From Pegoplata infirma (Eukaryota; Arthropoda; Insecta; Diptera; Anthomyiidae): a stretch of DNA of 64,000 nt. Each line of letters opens with the position of its first letter. Positions within the stretch are counted from its first letter, which is position 1. Of the stretch, positions 31,483 to 43,870 are shown piece after piece. The stretch is from the NCBI GenBank assembly GCA_963921195.1, contig OY992538.1, positions 7,712,330 through 7,776,329 on the forward strand. The letters run 5' to 3'. The position numbers and the translations under genes are program-made. The notes beneath the pieces were generated by a model. The model did not search any database and was not told where the DNA came from. It saw only the letters and a list, made by a program, of their open reading frames with translations.

Positions 31483-31779
31483 CCTTTTTCTGAATAATTA
31501 AATATTTTTTCTGTTTTTGATTTAAAAAATCCGGTGTTTTATTAAATGTTAGTTTAAAAAATTAATTTAATTTGTTGTTATTTCACTGACTGTATGGTTT
31601 TAGGTTTTTTTTTTTTGTTATTAATTTTAACTTGTTTTGTCTTAACAGTTCTGCTTGTACAACTAGAGTGGCTGTTAAAAAAATTTGAATTAAGCTGGCT
31701 TGCTTCTATCAATTAATGAGAATATTAACCCGTTAAGCAGCAAATCTAAACAAAAACCAGTTAAGGTTTTGTTCCTGTG

Positions 31780-32110
31780 TTAAGTTTTGTGTACCCTCTC
31801 ATATATAAAAAAAAGTTTAAAAAAAAAAATTGTCAGCGGTTTTGTTTAGGGGGAGGTGGAGGTTCGGCGGGGGAGGTGATTTAGCACTTTATAATACAAT
31901 TTTTAATACAATTTTATCTTCGTTTAAATTAATTTTGTATATTAACGCCCAAAAAATGGAGAGGGCAGAAAAAATATATATTTTTAAGTCTCATGGGTCC
32001 AAATGAAGATATTTAAAACTGTGGTTTTAGAGGATATTTTAGTTTTTCAAGGGGGGAGGTTTTTCCCCTGGTTCGAATTTTCCCATTTACGAACTTAACC
32101 AGCCTATGAC
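31780..32110 (-). mobile_element. Partial DINE-like family A element
   Basis: It shows GTTTAGGGGGAGG, then TTTTCAAGGGGGGAGGTTTTTCCCC, then TCCCATTTACGAACTTAACCAGCCT, in the same order as in the 5987-6541 element. No GTCY core remains. A stray GAACGGACGGACATGGCT occurs at 33562-33580. Confidence 0.5.
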
Positions 32111-32117
32111 CAAACTT

Positions 32118-33548
32118 CACTGAAAAAAAAGACATAACTAAAATTTAGGAAAAAATGTCTTTAAAAATTTATCATGAATTTTCCTAAAATTTAGTTAAAT
32201 TTAACTAAAAAATGAGAAATTTTTTTAATTATGAGGAAAAAAGTTTAGTTCATTTACTTACCCAGCAAAAACATGGTAATGAGTAGTGAAAAGTTATCAT
32301 TACCAAGTACATCATTTATAATGAGTACCCATTACCATTAACATTATTTTAAACCCAAAAGTAACTACTCTCAGTAATATGTTATAAAAGCACCTCTAAG
32401 TAATAACATCTTCTTGCACTTGCAGTTTTTAACCTTTACAATTCAATTAAATTAAAAAGTACTCAAAAACTTAATAAAAATTACGCAATTTTTAAGTTTT
32501 AGTAAAAAAAGTTAAATTTTAAAAGTTTTAATTAACTAATTATTTTACTTCTTATTGGTAATTAGTTTTTGCTCCTTATTTGTAATCCGAGGCAGTAACT
32601 ACTTATTTATCTCCATACTCTTCACTAGTTATTTTTGTCTCACGCCCTTGTTAAAATAATTAGTGTTTCATTCCATAAGTAACTACTTATTAACATCTGT
32701 TTCGGATTACAAAACCCATTACTAGTAATGCCAATTTTTGCTGGGTTATAATTAGATCATAGATTTCTTTAAACTGCCAAAGATATTTTCCACAAACCTA
32801 AGAAACGTATCTTTATTTTTAAGACATATTTCTTAATAATATTTCTTCTTTGAATTGAGGGAGTGTACTTCTTAGAATTTAGTTAATAACTTCTGAGAAT
32901 TTAGTAAATAACTTTTTTGAATTTAGTTAAAAATTCAAAATGGCGATATCTAGAACACTAAGCGAGATAGAGCAAAACGGATGAAATTTTCAAAAGAAAG
33001 ACAAAATATGGAATAGCCTAGCTCTGCATATCTGTCGGGGTCTCAAGACCCTAATTTTGGATATAAAATTTGGAATTCCCGAGATTTTGTATATGCGCAT
33101 ATCTCGGTAAATACTGCCAACACGAGAAAAAGTCCAACGGCATTTTTGTAGCTCTTGACTCGTAGAACACTTCCGCAAAATACCCCAAATCCCTCCGACT
33201 AATAGTTTTAAGATTATCAAGAGCCTATCAGGCCCCTTATTACCGTATCTCACAAACTAAGCAAGGTAGAGCGAAACGGACGAAATTTTTGGGTCAAAAT
33301 CTATGGGGACCCTTAAAGGATCCTACGGGGTCTCGAGTTAACAGGGGGTCCGAACCCATGGGTCCAGGGTCTGGACCCAATCTAGTCCTAAAATGTGAAT
33401 AACCTAAAGTGTAATATAATTTTTCCCATTTTCTAGTTAAAATTTGCTTAAAATTTAATAACTTTGTTTTCCTTTGGAGCCAAATCATTCCCTCGTTTTC
33501 TCAAAATTTAGTTAATTTTCCCAGTTTTTAGTTCATTTTTTTTGAGTG
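32118..33548. mobile_element. Element with CACTGAAAAAAAA / TTTTTTTTGAGTG ends, nested insertion inside
   Basis: The interior ends carry repeated ACTAAAATTTAG and AATTTAGTTAA motifs. The 33010-33400 part shares sequence with the nested element at 24667-25231. No clear target duplication is seen. Confidence 0.55.
32271..32745. mobile_element. 475-bp MITE with CCCAGCAAAAA ends, TTA duplication
   Basis: The perfect inverted ends CCCAGCAAAAA and TTTTTGCTGGG are flanked by TTA on both sides. The inside is rich in inverted GTAATGAGTAGT and TAAGTAACTACTTA motifs. Confidence 0.75.
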
Positions 33549-34039
33549 CGAGTCTTTCATAGATGAACGGACGGACATGGCTGGAACGTATATTATATTT
33601 TTATGTTTAAAAACATAAAAATGTTTTTAAACATAATTTCCTAATTTTTAAACCGGATTTGGTCGAAAAAATTCGTACATGAATTTTGTTAAAATTACAT
33701 AATTCTTTCCAACTTGCATTTATTTTTTTAATTTGTCCCATAATCGGCTGCCATCGTTCGGCAGGTATTCCGACACGAAATTCAAAAGTTTATAATTTTC
33801 GGGAAGTCTTAATATTATAACAATGATCGTTAACAGGTTAAAATAAGAGGTATTTAAATAAGACAAAAAATGTATTTGTAAAAGAGAATTAGAAATTAAC
33901 ACTAGGATTACCAAATTTTTACCAAAACCTGTTAAAATAATGAGAGGGTTTTTTTGTAAATATTTCTGGTCCGATTTGAGTAAATTTAAGAGCTCAAAGA
34001 AATATTTAAAACTACATTCATTGATATTGCAATACGTGA

Positions 34040-34445
34040 TAAAGAGAAAGTGTTAGTATAAATGACACTTTCACGTACATTCACAACCTTCACAAATACT
34101 CACGTTGACTCACAAAACTCTTAATTATACAAAAAAAAAAAAAATTAAGAAAATAAAATTTCTAAAATCTAACAACATTTTTAGCAAAATTTTAAGTTTA
34201 GCCAAATTTTGCGATTTTTTTTTTTGTTTTTTTCAGGACAAAATTTAAAATTAAGCTAAATTTTAAAATTTTTGCAAATTTGAAGAGGAAATAAATCACA
34301 CAAACTCAAAAATCTTACTCACGCGTGATCATGCATACTCACTCACGCAATTTTATTTTCCACTCACACGCATAATCACGTGAGTAAAATTGAGTTCAGT
34401 CACACTAACGCGTGAATCACGTGAATCGCTGCCTAATCTGCTCAT
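34040..34445. repeat. CTCAC(G)-rich repeat, 3' side of copy 2
   Basis: Clusters of ACTCAC, CTCACGCG and TCACGTGA motifs occur, with a shared stretch ACTCACAAA(A)CTCTTA that is also found at 42799-42812, upstream of copy 2. Confidence 0.5.
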
Positions 34446-34464
34446 GTGCCAATATCTACACTAT

Positions 34465-34703
34465 TTCCAATTGTATTTTAAAATTTTCCAAATGTATTTC
34501 AAAATTGTCTAACTGTATTTGAAAATTGTCCAAATATATTTTAAAATTGTCCAAATGAATTTTAAAATTGTCCAAATGTATTTTAAAATTTCCCAAATAT
34601 ATTTTAAATTTGTCCAAATATATTTTAAAATTGTTCAAATTAATTTTAAAAGTTGTCCATATGTTGTTTAAAATTTTCTAAATGTATTTTAAAATGGTCC
34701 AAA
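34465..34703. repeat. Degenerate 20-21 bp tandem repeat downstream of Mdr copy 2
   Basis: About 11-12 units of AAATTGTCCAAATGTATTTT end 168 bp beyond the copy 2 stop, so it lies in or just after its 3' UTR. Confidence 0.75.
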
Positions 34704-34870
34704 CAAGTTAAAAACCCCCCTAGATATAAAAAGACTAATATTCGTTTGATTTTATATTAACAATTTTATTATTTTTAAGTAAATAATACTTAAGTCGAAT
34801 TTGTTCGTTATTTTAAAGAATATTCATCACATGTTTTTAGGTACAATACGTTTTCTATACATTACTAAGT

Positions 34871-35620
34871 TTATGCAACTTGTTGCATCATATATAAATT
34901 ATGATACATGCCCCTCCTGGACATCAATTCATCATGACTACCCTTTTCTATGACAACACCCTTCTTTAAAACACAAATCATATCGGCATCACGAACAGTC
35001 GTCAAACGATGGGCAATAGTGACACAAGTACGACCACTACGGGCAGCATCTAATGCCTCTTGTACAACTTTTTCACTTTCCATATCCAAAGCTGAAGTAG
35101 CCTCATCTAGTATAAGGATCCTTGGGTTTCTAACCATAGCTCTAGCTATAGCAATACGTTGTTTCTGTCCACCCGACAATTGAGTACCCTTATTGCCCAG
35201 AGAAGTAGCATAGCCCTGGGGTAAAGATGTTATAAAATTATGAATATTTGATTTTTTGGCCGCTTCTATTATCTCAGCCATGGGTATATCATCGCGGAAG
35301 TTATTGCCATAGGCTATATTTTCTGCTATGGTACGATCGAAGAGTACCGGTTCTTGTGATACTAGACCCATATTAGAGCGTAGCGTATCGAATGAGAATT
35401 CTGTTGTAGGAGTTTGACTTAAATTAACTGAACCCTTGATAGGATCATAATAACGTAAGAGCAATTGAACACAAGTAGATTTTCCAGAACCAGATGGACC
35501 CACAAGAGCTACTGTTGTTCCTGGTTTAATTTCCAAATTGAAATTTTCTAAGACAGGAATGTTCTTCCTAGTAGGATATTCAAAATCAACATGTTCATAA
35601 GTTATGTTACCATCGGCTTT
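34871..35620 (-). CDS. Copy 2 exon 10: NBD2 and stop
   Basis: This 750-nt terminal exon has an intact Walker A, LSGGQ, Walker B and H-loop. Over the 221 residues starting at MEIK, I count 12 differences from copy 1 (about 95% identity), clustered in the last 40 residues. A possible poly(A) signal (TTTATT on plus, 34765-34770) lies about 100 nt beyond the stop. Confidence 0.92.
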   Translation of the reverse strand, partial: KADGNITYEHVDFEYPTRKNIPVLENFNLEIKPGTTVALVGPSGSGKSTCVQLLLRYYDPIKGSVNLSQTPTTEFSFDTLRSNMGLVSQEPVLFDRTIAENIAYGNNFRDDIPMAEIIEAAKKSNIHNFITSLPQGYATSLGNKGTQLSGGQKQRIAIARAMVRNPRILILDEATSALDMESEKVVQEALDAARSGRTCVTIAHRLTTVRDADMICVLKKGVVIEKGSHDELMSRRGMYHNLYMMQQVA

Positions 35621-38600
35621 CTGAAGGAGAAATAAAAATTTTCATTTAGTTTAAGGAAACATTTTTAAAGTTTATGAAATTTCATAAAATAAATTAATTT
35701 TTTTTTGGAGTCAGGCCATGTTTTTAACGAAACTTTGGTCAATTCTTAGCTTATGCACACAGAAAATATTAGTAATTACTTACATCTGCTGTATTATAAG
35801 GTTTATCTTGAGGATTATGCATGGTTGGTACACGATCAAATAGTTTCATTAAACGTCCTGCTGATATTATAGCTTCATTTATATTAGGCGCATACGCCAA
35901 AGACTGACCTAACATCCAAGCACCAAATATTAAAGCTTCGGAGACCCTAAAATAAAAATAACAAAAACATATTAATTGTAAAGACAGTGAGATTTATAAA
36001 GCTTCGCAACTTACTTTATAATATCCTCAAAAGGCATTGTACCATCGGCCACCAAGTTACCTCCATAGTACAATGATAAACCATAAGCCATAAAAGGTGC
36101 TGACTGTCCCAGACCAAAAACAGTACCTCGAAATCTTAATTTTTTGGCACAAGCTTTTTCCACCAAATCAATTTGGAAGCCATAACGTTGCAACACACTT
36201 TTCTCATGACCCAAACTAGCTACAGTACGTACATTAGCTATAGCCTCAACAGCCACTTGGGAAGCATTTTCAATGGCTTCTTTTTCAGCCATAGCACTAG
36301 ATTCCATTACTTTGGCCTCCAAATATATGCACAGAAACACAAATGGTATTGTGGTCAAGGTAACCAAGGTTAACTTCCACGAATATGTAAATGAAAATAT
36401 AATACCCACTGCAAGAGTAGAAACAGCTTGGACCATTATACCAATACGTGCACCAGTAGCCTGTAAACGAAGGCATAGATGGTTTGTACAAGTCAATAAA
36501 GATATTTATAAGTTTTACCTACCCCTTGTACATTCGAACAGTCACCAGATAATCTGGCACATAAAGCACCCACGGAATTGTTTTCATCATCATAGTAAGC
36601 TATTTCTTGTTTCATGAGAGTTCCGAATGTAAGTTTTCTAAGACGTGCAGTCATTTTTACACCAGCTGCAGTGAAGGAATATGTTTGTAATAATGTTCCT
36701 AATCCGGAAGCTACACCAATGGCTACGAAAATATATGATAATACTGCAGCCTCAGATCGTACATAGTCATCATCTGCATCGGCTAAAACCTGTAAAAATT
36801 ATTTATAATACATTTTTACATGTTCTGATCCAGAAAACAGAATAACCAATTTAAATGTATTTCGATCCCCTGAACTCGAATCTGAAATCACAAAATCTAT
36901 CGTTGGGAAGTTTCCCAAATTGACCGTTCCAGATTTGTTTGAAATCTATACACAAGATAGAGAAAAAAATCTAAATCGAATCTTAATGTATGTTGACTCC
37001 CTAAACTCGATTCCGCCGACAAGTCGATCTTAAATTGGTTTATTTATCTTGTATTAAAAGAAATCCGGTAATTTCACTTTTCGGACTTTCCTTGTAAGTG
37101 TCAAGAAAACCAACGATAAAATTCCATTCTGATGGCGAAATCGGATTAAGGAGGTCAAAATACGTAAAGATTCGATTTAGATTTTTCATAAACTTCAAAG
37201 AAATCTGGAATGGTTCCTTTGGGGACTTTTCTTGTAAGATTACAGGAAAACCCAACGATAGATTTTTTTGATGACAGGTTAGATTTAAGGGGGTCGGGAT
37301 ACATTAAGATTTGTTTGTCTGGTTTCTGGGTCAAAACCTTATTTTAGGGGCTGCGTTATATGTATATGTCGTTGTGCGAGTACAGTCTCTTTTATACTCA
37401 GGGTGTTTCTATTATTTAAATCCTTAACCAAAACTTTAGATTTCATAGTCTAAACCGTTGAATAACTTTGGTTTAGAAATGGTAAACACTTTTTAGTCAT
37501 AAAATCTTCTCTAAAAATAATATTCGCATTTGACCCCTGGTTGGGCGCCATTTACTTTAAAATACTATTAGTGTATTTACTTACTCCAAAGAAACTACCA
37601 AACATAATAGCCCATATAGGAAATGTAGCACCATGTAACATAGCTGCTATACAGCCCACTAGCATATAGCGCCATTCAGGAGCATTTAATTTCATTAATT
37701 GACCGAAAGATATATTATATTTTTCTTCTTCGTCCTCATCAACTTTTTTACTCTTGTCTTTTTCTAAATTTAATAAAACATTAAAAGAGAGAGAGAGAGA
37801 AAATTTTAAAATAAAAAATATTTAAAAATATGTTAAAATTAGGTATATCATACTTTTCTTTACTATGACTCCTTCCTTTTTACTAATATCATTACTAGTT
37901 TGCTCCAAATCTTCTTCCATATCACTAACAACATCCTCCTCTTCATCATCATCATCATCATCAACGTCTTCATTTACATTGCTATTCGAAATTAGCTTTT
38001 TGTATACTTTTTTATTAGATTTGTTAATTTTTTCATCCTCTGACGATTCAGTACGTTTTGATATTTGCACGAGTTGATAGTATAAACCACCCTTGGCCAT
38101 TAATTCACTATGAGTTCCCTGTTCGGCAACTACACCATCTTTAATAAAGAAAATGTTATCGGCATTTGTTATGGTTGATAGACGATGTGAGACAACGAGT
38201 GTAGTTCTGCCTTTACTGGCCACTTCTAAAGCATCTTGTACACGTCTTTCGGAAGTGGGATCCAAGGCAGAGGTGGCTTCATCCAATAGTAAAATCTTAG
38301 GATCTCTAATAATAGCTCTAGCTATAGCAATACGTTGCTTCTGACCACCCGACATTTGGGCTCCTCTTTCACCAACTAACGTTTGATAACCTTTCGGTAA
38401 TTTAACTATAAAATCATGACAATTAGCAGTACGAGCTGCCTTTTCAATATCAGCCATGGAACAATCCGGTTTACCATAGCGTATATTTTCCTCTATAGTG
38501 GTAGCAAATAATACTGGCTCTTGTCCTACTACACCAATCTGGGAACGTAACCATGAGACATTTAAGTCACGTAAATTATGATCATCAATTTTAACGGAAC

Positions 38601-41600
38601 CCTGTAGGGGATCATAAAATCTTTGCATTAGCTGTAGGGTAGTAGATTTACCACATCCAGAAGGTCCCACAAAGGCGACCGTTTGTCCCGGTTTAATTTT
38701 TAAAGAAAGTCCTTTAAGAACTTCTACATCCGGACGAGCTGGATAACGGAACCATATCTGATTAAATTCTATATTACCCACTACACCCGTGGGTTTTTGT
38801 CCTTTATCATCTAAAGGATCTATTTCAGATTTACGATCTATAACGGCAAATATACTTTGACCAGCTCCCCTGGCTGTAGCAAATGATTCAATGTGTGGTG
38901 ATGAAAATCCTAAATTTTGAGCACCCATAATGACACCAAACAATACAATGATCAACACAGCAGGCGTATAACTTGGGTCCACATCATGACGTTGAGCTAA
39001 AATTAATTTTACACCATACCACATGGCAACTGCATAACAACAATAGATAATAAACCACATAGCTCCGGCACCTATACCGGAATAAAGACCCTTCTTGCGT
39101 CCAGTTTGTTCTGCTGGTACTAAAAGCTTTGAAAATCTTTCTTGCTCTTTACGCTCGCCGCTAAAAGCGAATACTGTTCGAATACCAGCAAAAACTTCTT
39201 CAGCCACGGAACCAGCTCCCGCATAAGCTTTAAGTTCTTTTACAGTAAGAGAGCTTTGTATTTTTGCTACCATTGCTGTAGATATTATAATGAAAGGACA
39301 ACAGATTAGTACCACTAGGGTAAGTTGCCAGCCATATATAAATGAGACAACAATCGCCAGAACAAAAGTCATAATGAGAAACATAAATATGGCGATTTTT
39401 TCGTTTAGGCCTTCTTTCATTTTATCCAAATCTCTAGAAATGAGAAAAAAAAATTAGATTAGGAATTTTATTTTATGCTTGAGATCTGATAACACAGTTC
39501 AACACCAAAAATCTCCCGGTTAAATATCTAACTGATAATTTTAATCCCCTGATTCCAAATCTGTTATCCAAATTTTGTTGACACATGTCGTTTTCGAGAT
39601 TTTTGCTGTTAAAAAGTTTAAAACCCAATAATTTAGCACCAATTTGCATCCACAAAATAAGTATTACTCGATAGAACTCCTGATTCCAAATCAGCCATGT
39701 TCCGTTTTCGAGATATTCACGCGTAACAGCGTATTTTTGTATTTTCAAATGCGAACATCTTAAATTCGGTACGCGTTAGAAAAATTTGGATGTTAGTATC
39801 AAGTCATATTTTGGGTCACCAACGCAAAAATGTGCATTACAAGGTCCATATTACATAAAAAAATTCCAAAAAATGATAAATTTTCGGGATTTTTCAACAT
39901 TCAATCGCGAATATCTTTAAAATGGAAGAGATAGAATCCGAATTTTCCAAAGAAATTCCAAGTCTCAATCAAATTTTTTACTTACTCTGTCATTTTACTG
40001 GCAAAATTGTTGCCAGATGATGTATCAAACCAAGACATATCTTGTCTAAGAATAGCCTCCAAAAATAGTTTGCGAATGCGACTTATCTAAATTATGGACA
40101 TTGGATATTTAGAAATTAAAAGCAGTTTATAAGCTAAAATTCCCTTACCTGATTTAAGGCAATTCTATTTAATATATCTACAGCGACGGCAATTAAAAAC
40201 ATTTGAACTAAAGCTCCAGCTAAAGTTCCCAAGCCAAAAGCTGCAGAGTCCTCGCGAATAGCCTGCATATTTTCTTCATATGTGGCATTAGTTCTAGAAT
40301 AAAAGTAATATTTAACAAGTAAGAAAGTTATAGTCGGTCAAGACGGACCATATGATACCCTACACCAGTATTTTCCGAAAAATTGGTCCTAAGTCCAAAC
40401 ATGGACCGATTGTATCTGTCTTTTGTTAGATGTTTTTTAATGTAGAAAACACACACAGATCAAATTTTAGTGGAATTGGTTTATTTTTTTTGTCAATAGA
40501 CTAAGTCCAAAAAGGTCCAATAACATTCTGATTTGATTAGGTTACTAAAGTGCGTATGATACTTGCTTGTTTCAAGTTACTTGTTGCTGCATTTATTAGG
40601 GTTTTTCTATAAAAATTTCGATAACTTAAACCAAAAATTTTGAATTTATCGAAATTCCCATAGAAAAACCCTAATAAATGCAGCAACAAGTAACTTGAAA
40701 CAAGCAAGTATCATAAAGGCATAAAGTACACGTTTACCACCTAAAAATAAAATTTTTATCAAATATTTCCATTTTTATGTTTTAAGGGAATTAGAATGTG
40801 CATATCGGGAAGGTGGTTTGTATGGGGACTGATCCGATTCCTTTTAAATTTGGTATGGCGATTTGTGCATACAAAATTTGATTTCCTGCTGAATTTCAAA
40901 GCGATATCTATTATAATACGGTTATTAGAGTCATTTAAGCCGAATCAAAATGGGGCGTTTGTATGGGGGCTAGGTCTAAACATGGACCGATTTTTTCCAA
41001 TTTCAATAGGCTTCGTCCAAAAGATGCTTAAGTTTCAAATTTCAAGTCAATTGATTGAAAATTGCGACCTGTATCGTGCTTAAACCGATAGATGGACAGA
41101 CGGACGGACGGACATCGCTAAATCGACTCAAAAAGTAATTCTGAGTCGATCGGTATACTTGAAGGTAGGTCTAGGACCAATATTTCGGGTAGTTACAAAC
41201 ATCAGCACAAACTCATTATACCCTGTACCACAGAGTGGTGTAGGGTATACAAATTAACTGATTTTTGTACAGTTAGTGCAACGGGGTTAAAGTTGTTATA
41301 ACTTTTGTAACACATTGAAATAATGGTCTAGGACAATGGTTCCCAACCTTTTTTATGCCACGCCCCACTTTTAAGTGTTTCAAATAAAATACTTCCCGTT
41401 TAAGTGCGTCCGAAAGTTAACATTTATATTCATTGTCGAATTGATGTATTGATTGTAGGACTTTTATAAATGCATTTTGGTGCTTTTATCCGAGGTTTCA
41501 AATAAAAGACTTTCCGTTTAAGTGCGTCCGAAAGTTAACATATATATTGATTGTACGACAGATATTTCTGTAACTTAAAACGTTATTGTCCAAATACAAA

Positions 41601-42534
41601 TACTTACAATACTCTACCACCTCCGAATAGTTGTAAAATCAAAGTACTAGACGATGATCCCACACCCATTGTTCGATCAATAAGTAACGAGGAAAATTCT
41701 CCATATATAACTATGGAATAGGATATGCCCACAGAAGATAATCCAGCCAATAGAACACTAAATAAAATAAGAAAACGTTCTCCTACTGTAGAATAACGAA
41801 ACTGGAATTAAATAAATATTTTAAAAATTAGGTACATTTTAAAAATTTGAAGTGGATTGAAAAACCAAACATTTTGATTACCATAACTTGGAACGCACAA
41901 AAAATTTTGTTGTTTTCAATCCACTGTAATATGTTTGTGAAATAAACTAGAAAAAATTCAAACTCTTCCCAATGAAGTGTTTTGAAACTTAAACAACAGT
42001 CTTCAAGTATAGGAAAAATAACAAAGATATTCAGTAGTCAAGTGTTGACTTGCGCGACAAGCCCATAAAAATCAAAGTGGCTTTTTAGCAGATAGTATCA
42101 ACTTAATATTTTATAACGATATGCAACAACATCTTAGCAAAGGTTAGAAGTAATTATTATCTGATGAAAAACTATATAATTGTAGGTAGAGCTTGTCGCG
42201 AAATTCATCATGTGTATTCTTAAATCATTCCGTTTAGAGATGGTTGGAAAATATTGGTTCTTCTTTTTATGATATCTCTCAATCTCTGTTTTTCTCCGAC
42301 TTTTTTACAAGTGTTGCCGAAAAACATTGACCGCTTCCTCATGGTTTTACGGGGACTTTTATTCTAACTTACCAGTTGAAAATATGATATTTGTTGGATT
42401 TTTTCTTCTGATTCTAGGGTGGTTTCTGTTTCGCCATCCGCTGTACGAAAATCGCTTGGTTGTGGTAACACATTTTCTTCCTTTTTTGCTAAATTTGTAC
42501 TAAAATGTGATTGAGTTGTTCCCTCTTGTGCCAT
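34871..42534 (-). CDS. Mdr49-like: MDR/P-glycoprotein ABC transporter, copy 2, complete
   Basis: Ten exons (in coding order): 42373-42534, 41608-41801, 40149-40293, 39986-40086, 37854-39433, 37585-37763, 36523-36789, 36015-36460, 35784-35946 and 34871-35620. They total 3987 nt, which is 1328 aa plus TAA. Every exon except exon 5 has exactly the length of its copy 1 counterpart, and the phases match. Exon 5 is 33 nt longer because of an acidic linker. NBD1 Walker A is GPSGCGKST (residues 457-465, 38641-38667) and its signature is MSGGQ (561-565). NBD2 has [14 protein letters not shown] and ILILDE. All ATPase residues are intact. The predicted function is the same as copy 1: a plasma-membrane multidrug efflux pump. 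The N-terminus ([20 protein letters not shown]) aligns with copy 1 but is diverged. Introns are shorter overall (7.7 kb gene against 16.1 kb). The start is the only in-frame ATG before the family-conserved ISYFQL. Confidence 0.92.
37854..39433 (-). CDS. Copy 2 exon 5: TMD1 end, NBD1 and acidic linker
   Basis: This 1580-nt exon encodes residues 201-728. It has TM3-TM6 and NBD1 like copy 1, then a linker with a run of six Asp and three Glu (plus strand about 37930-37965, (ATC)n-like codons). The run makes this linker 11 residues longer than that of copy 1. In P-glycoproteins the linker is a regulatory and flexible segment, so this is a place where the paralogues could differ in control. That is inference. 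Confidence 0.9.
40314..41249 (+). mobile_element. DINE-like family B element in Mdr copy 2 intron 2
   Basis: It starts AAGTAAGAAAGTTATAGTCGG and ends TACCACAGAGTGGTGTAGGG. A GGAC/GACA core lies at 41094-41117 before CATCGCTAAATCGACTC. It contains a hairpin insertion at 40551-40721. Confidence 0.7.
40551..40721. mobile_element. 171-bp hairpin MITE inside the family B element
   Basis: Near-perfect arms (ATGATACTTGCTTGTTTC to GAAACAAGCAAGTATCAT) have TAAAG on both sides (40546-40550, 40722-40726). The uninterrupted sequence is seen in the relative at 62656-63503 (GCTAAAGTACACG). Confidence 0.75.
41377..41557. repeat. Direct repeat of about 65 bp in Mdr copy 2 intron 2
   Basis: TTCAAATAAAA...CGTTTAAGTGCGTCCGAAAGTTAACAT occurs twice, 118 bp apart. 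Confidence 0.65.
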
Positions 42535-42604
42535 GATGCTGCTTGAGATTTTTTACGATTCATCCGTCTACAATTAAATAGAAATGAAAAGTTTTCTAAA
42601 AAAG

Positions 42605-42840
42605 TACGTGAGTAGCGTAGTGAACGTGAGTGACATTTGACACACACTCACTGCAGGCATTTTCCAATTACGCACACTCCGAGCACGAGCATTATTTTTT
42701 TTTCTACTCACGCTTACTCACAATCACTTGAGTAAATTTTAGACAACTCACACTCACGTGCACTCACCCAAGCTTCACTCACGCACACGTTGTTTCACAC
42801 TCACAAACTCTTATTTATATAAAAAAAAATTGGGTTGGTA
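42605..42840. repeat. CTCAC(G)-rich repeat, 5' side of copy 2
   Basis: The same motif cluster as at 34.0-34.4 kb lies 70-300 bp upstream of the copy 2 ATG. It includes ACTCACGTGCACTCACC. It could act as promoter sequence or be a decayed element. Nothing here proves either. Confidence 0.45.
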
Positions 42841-43597
42841 TTGCATATAAGCAATATTGTTTGAAAAGTTATGAAAGAAAATGTTAAAAAACCTCGAAAA
42901 TGTTGATACATTCCACATAACCTAAAAATACCAAATGCTTTAATTTGGCTTCTGGTGGACATATGGGAACAGAATTGAATACCGAATGGTAGTTAAGCAA
43001 GTAAAAACATAATTTTTTACACAAAAACTTTTTTCGCGGATTTTTTTTTTCACCAAACATTTTTTTCCGCGGATATTTTTTTCAAATATTTTTTTTTTAT
43101 GAGAAAAAATTTTTGAAAAAAAAAATTTATATCTTGAAAAACTAATTTCGAAACAAGCTTTTATGGCTTATTGTCAGGTAGAGTGTAAAACGTAATTTAA
43201 TTAAAAAAGCAAATAAGGAATTTATACTATAAATCTAATAGCACTCGTTGGTGCAATAAAATATTTATTATAAGTAATCAAGATGTTTTTATCTTTTTAT
43301 AGTAGTCTATTATTGTTTTATATAGTTATAATGTGTTACTTTTTTGACATTTTTCAAGCAACTTTTTATGTATGGAAATTTACAATTTTCTGATTTGGAA
43401 AATGTGATATTTTGTATCAAATTACTTATTTTTTTTTTATTTTTCAGTTTTTTTTTACAATATTTAATCACTTATAAATGAAATATAAATGAAATATTCA
43501 TCATAAGAGTATTATTCTAGCTCGAGGCCCAAAAATTATATTTATGATATTCTAATAAAAGATTATTATATATTGCTTTAAACAGTTAGCCATCCCA

Positions 43598-43870
43598 TAG
43601 TACATCTGTACAGATCTGTTTCACCCTTACTAAGGGATCATCAGCAGATTTTAAAGAATAATTATTGGTAAATCAAACATTAAATATTAACATTTAACAT
43701 TTCATATTTTTCACAAGTTAAATGAGAAATACCAATATGAAGGTTCAAAATCTGTTTCAGAACAAAAATTACTCTTTTAAAACAAAAATTTTATATACTA
43801 CAAAAATGTTTCTTTAAAATCTGCTGATGATCCCTTGGTAAGGGTGAAACAGATATGTACAAATGAGTAA
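43598..43870. repeat. Foldback upstream of Mdr copy 2
   Basis: Arms share TCTGTTTCACCCTTACTAAGGGATCATCAGCAG and its complement, plus TACAGAT and AAAGCAATA-type flanks. The remaining intergenic DNA around it (42840-44877) is AT-rich without any gene signal. Confidence 0.65.

Noticed and set aside
34456..34638. 60-codon frame of repeating LDNFKI
   Set aside because: It is a product of the 21-bp tandem repeat, which is a multiple of three.
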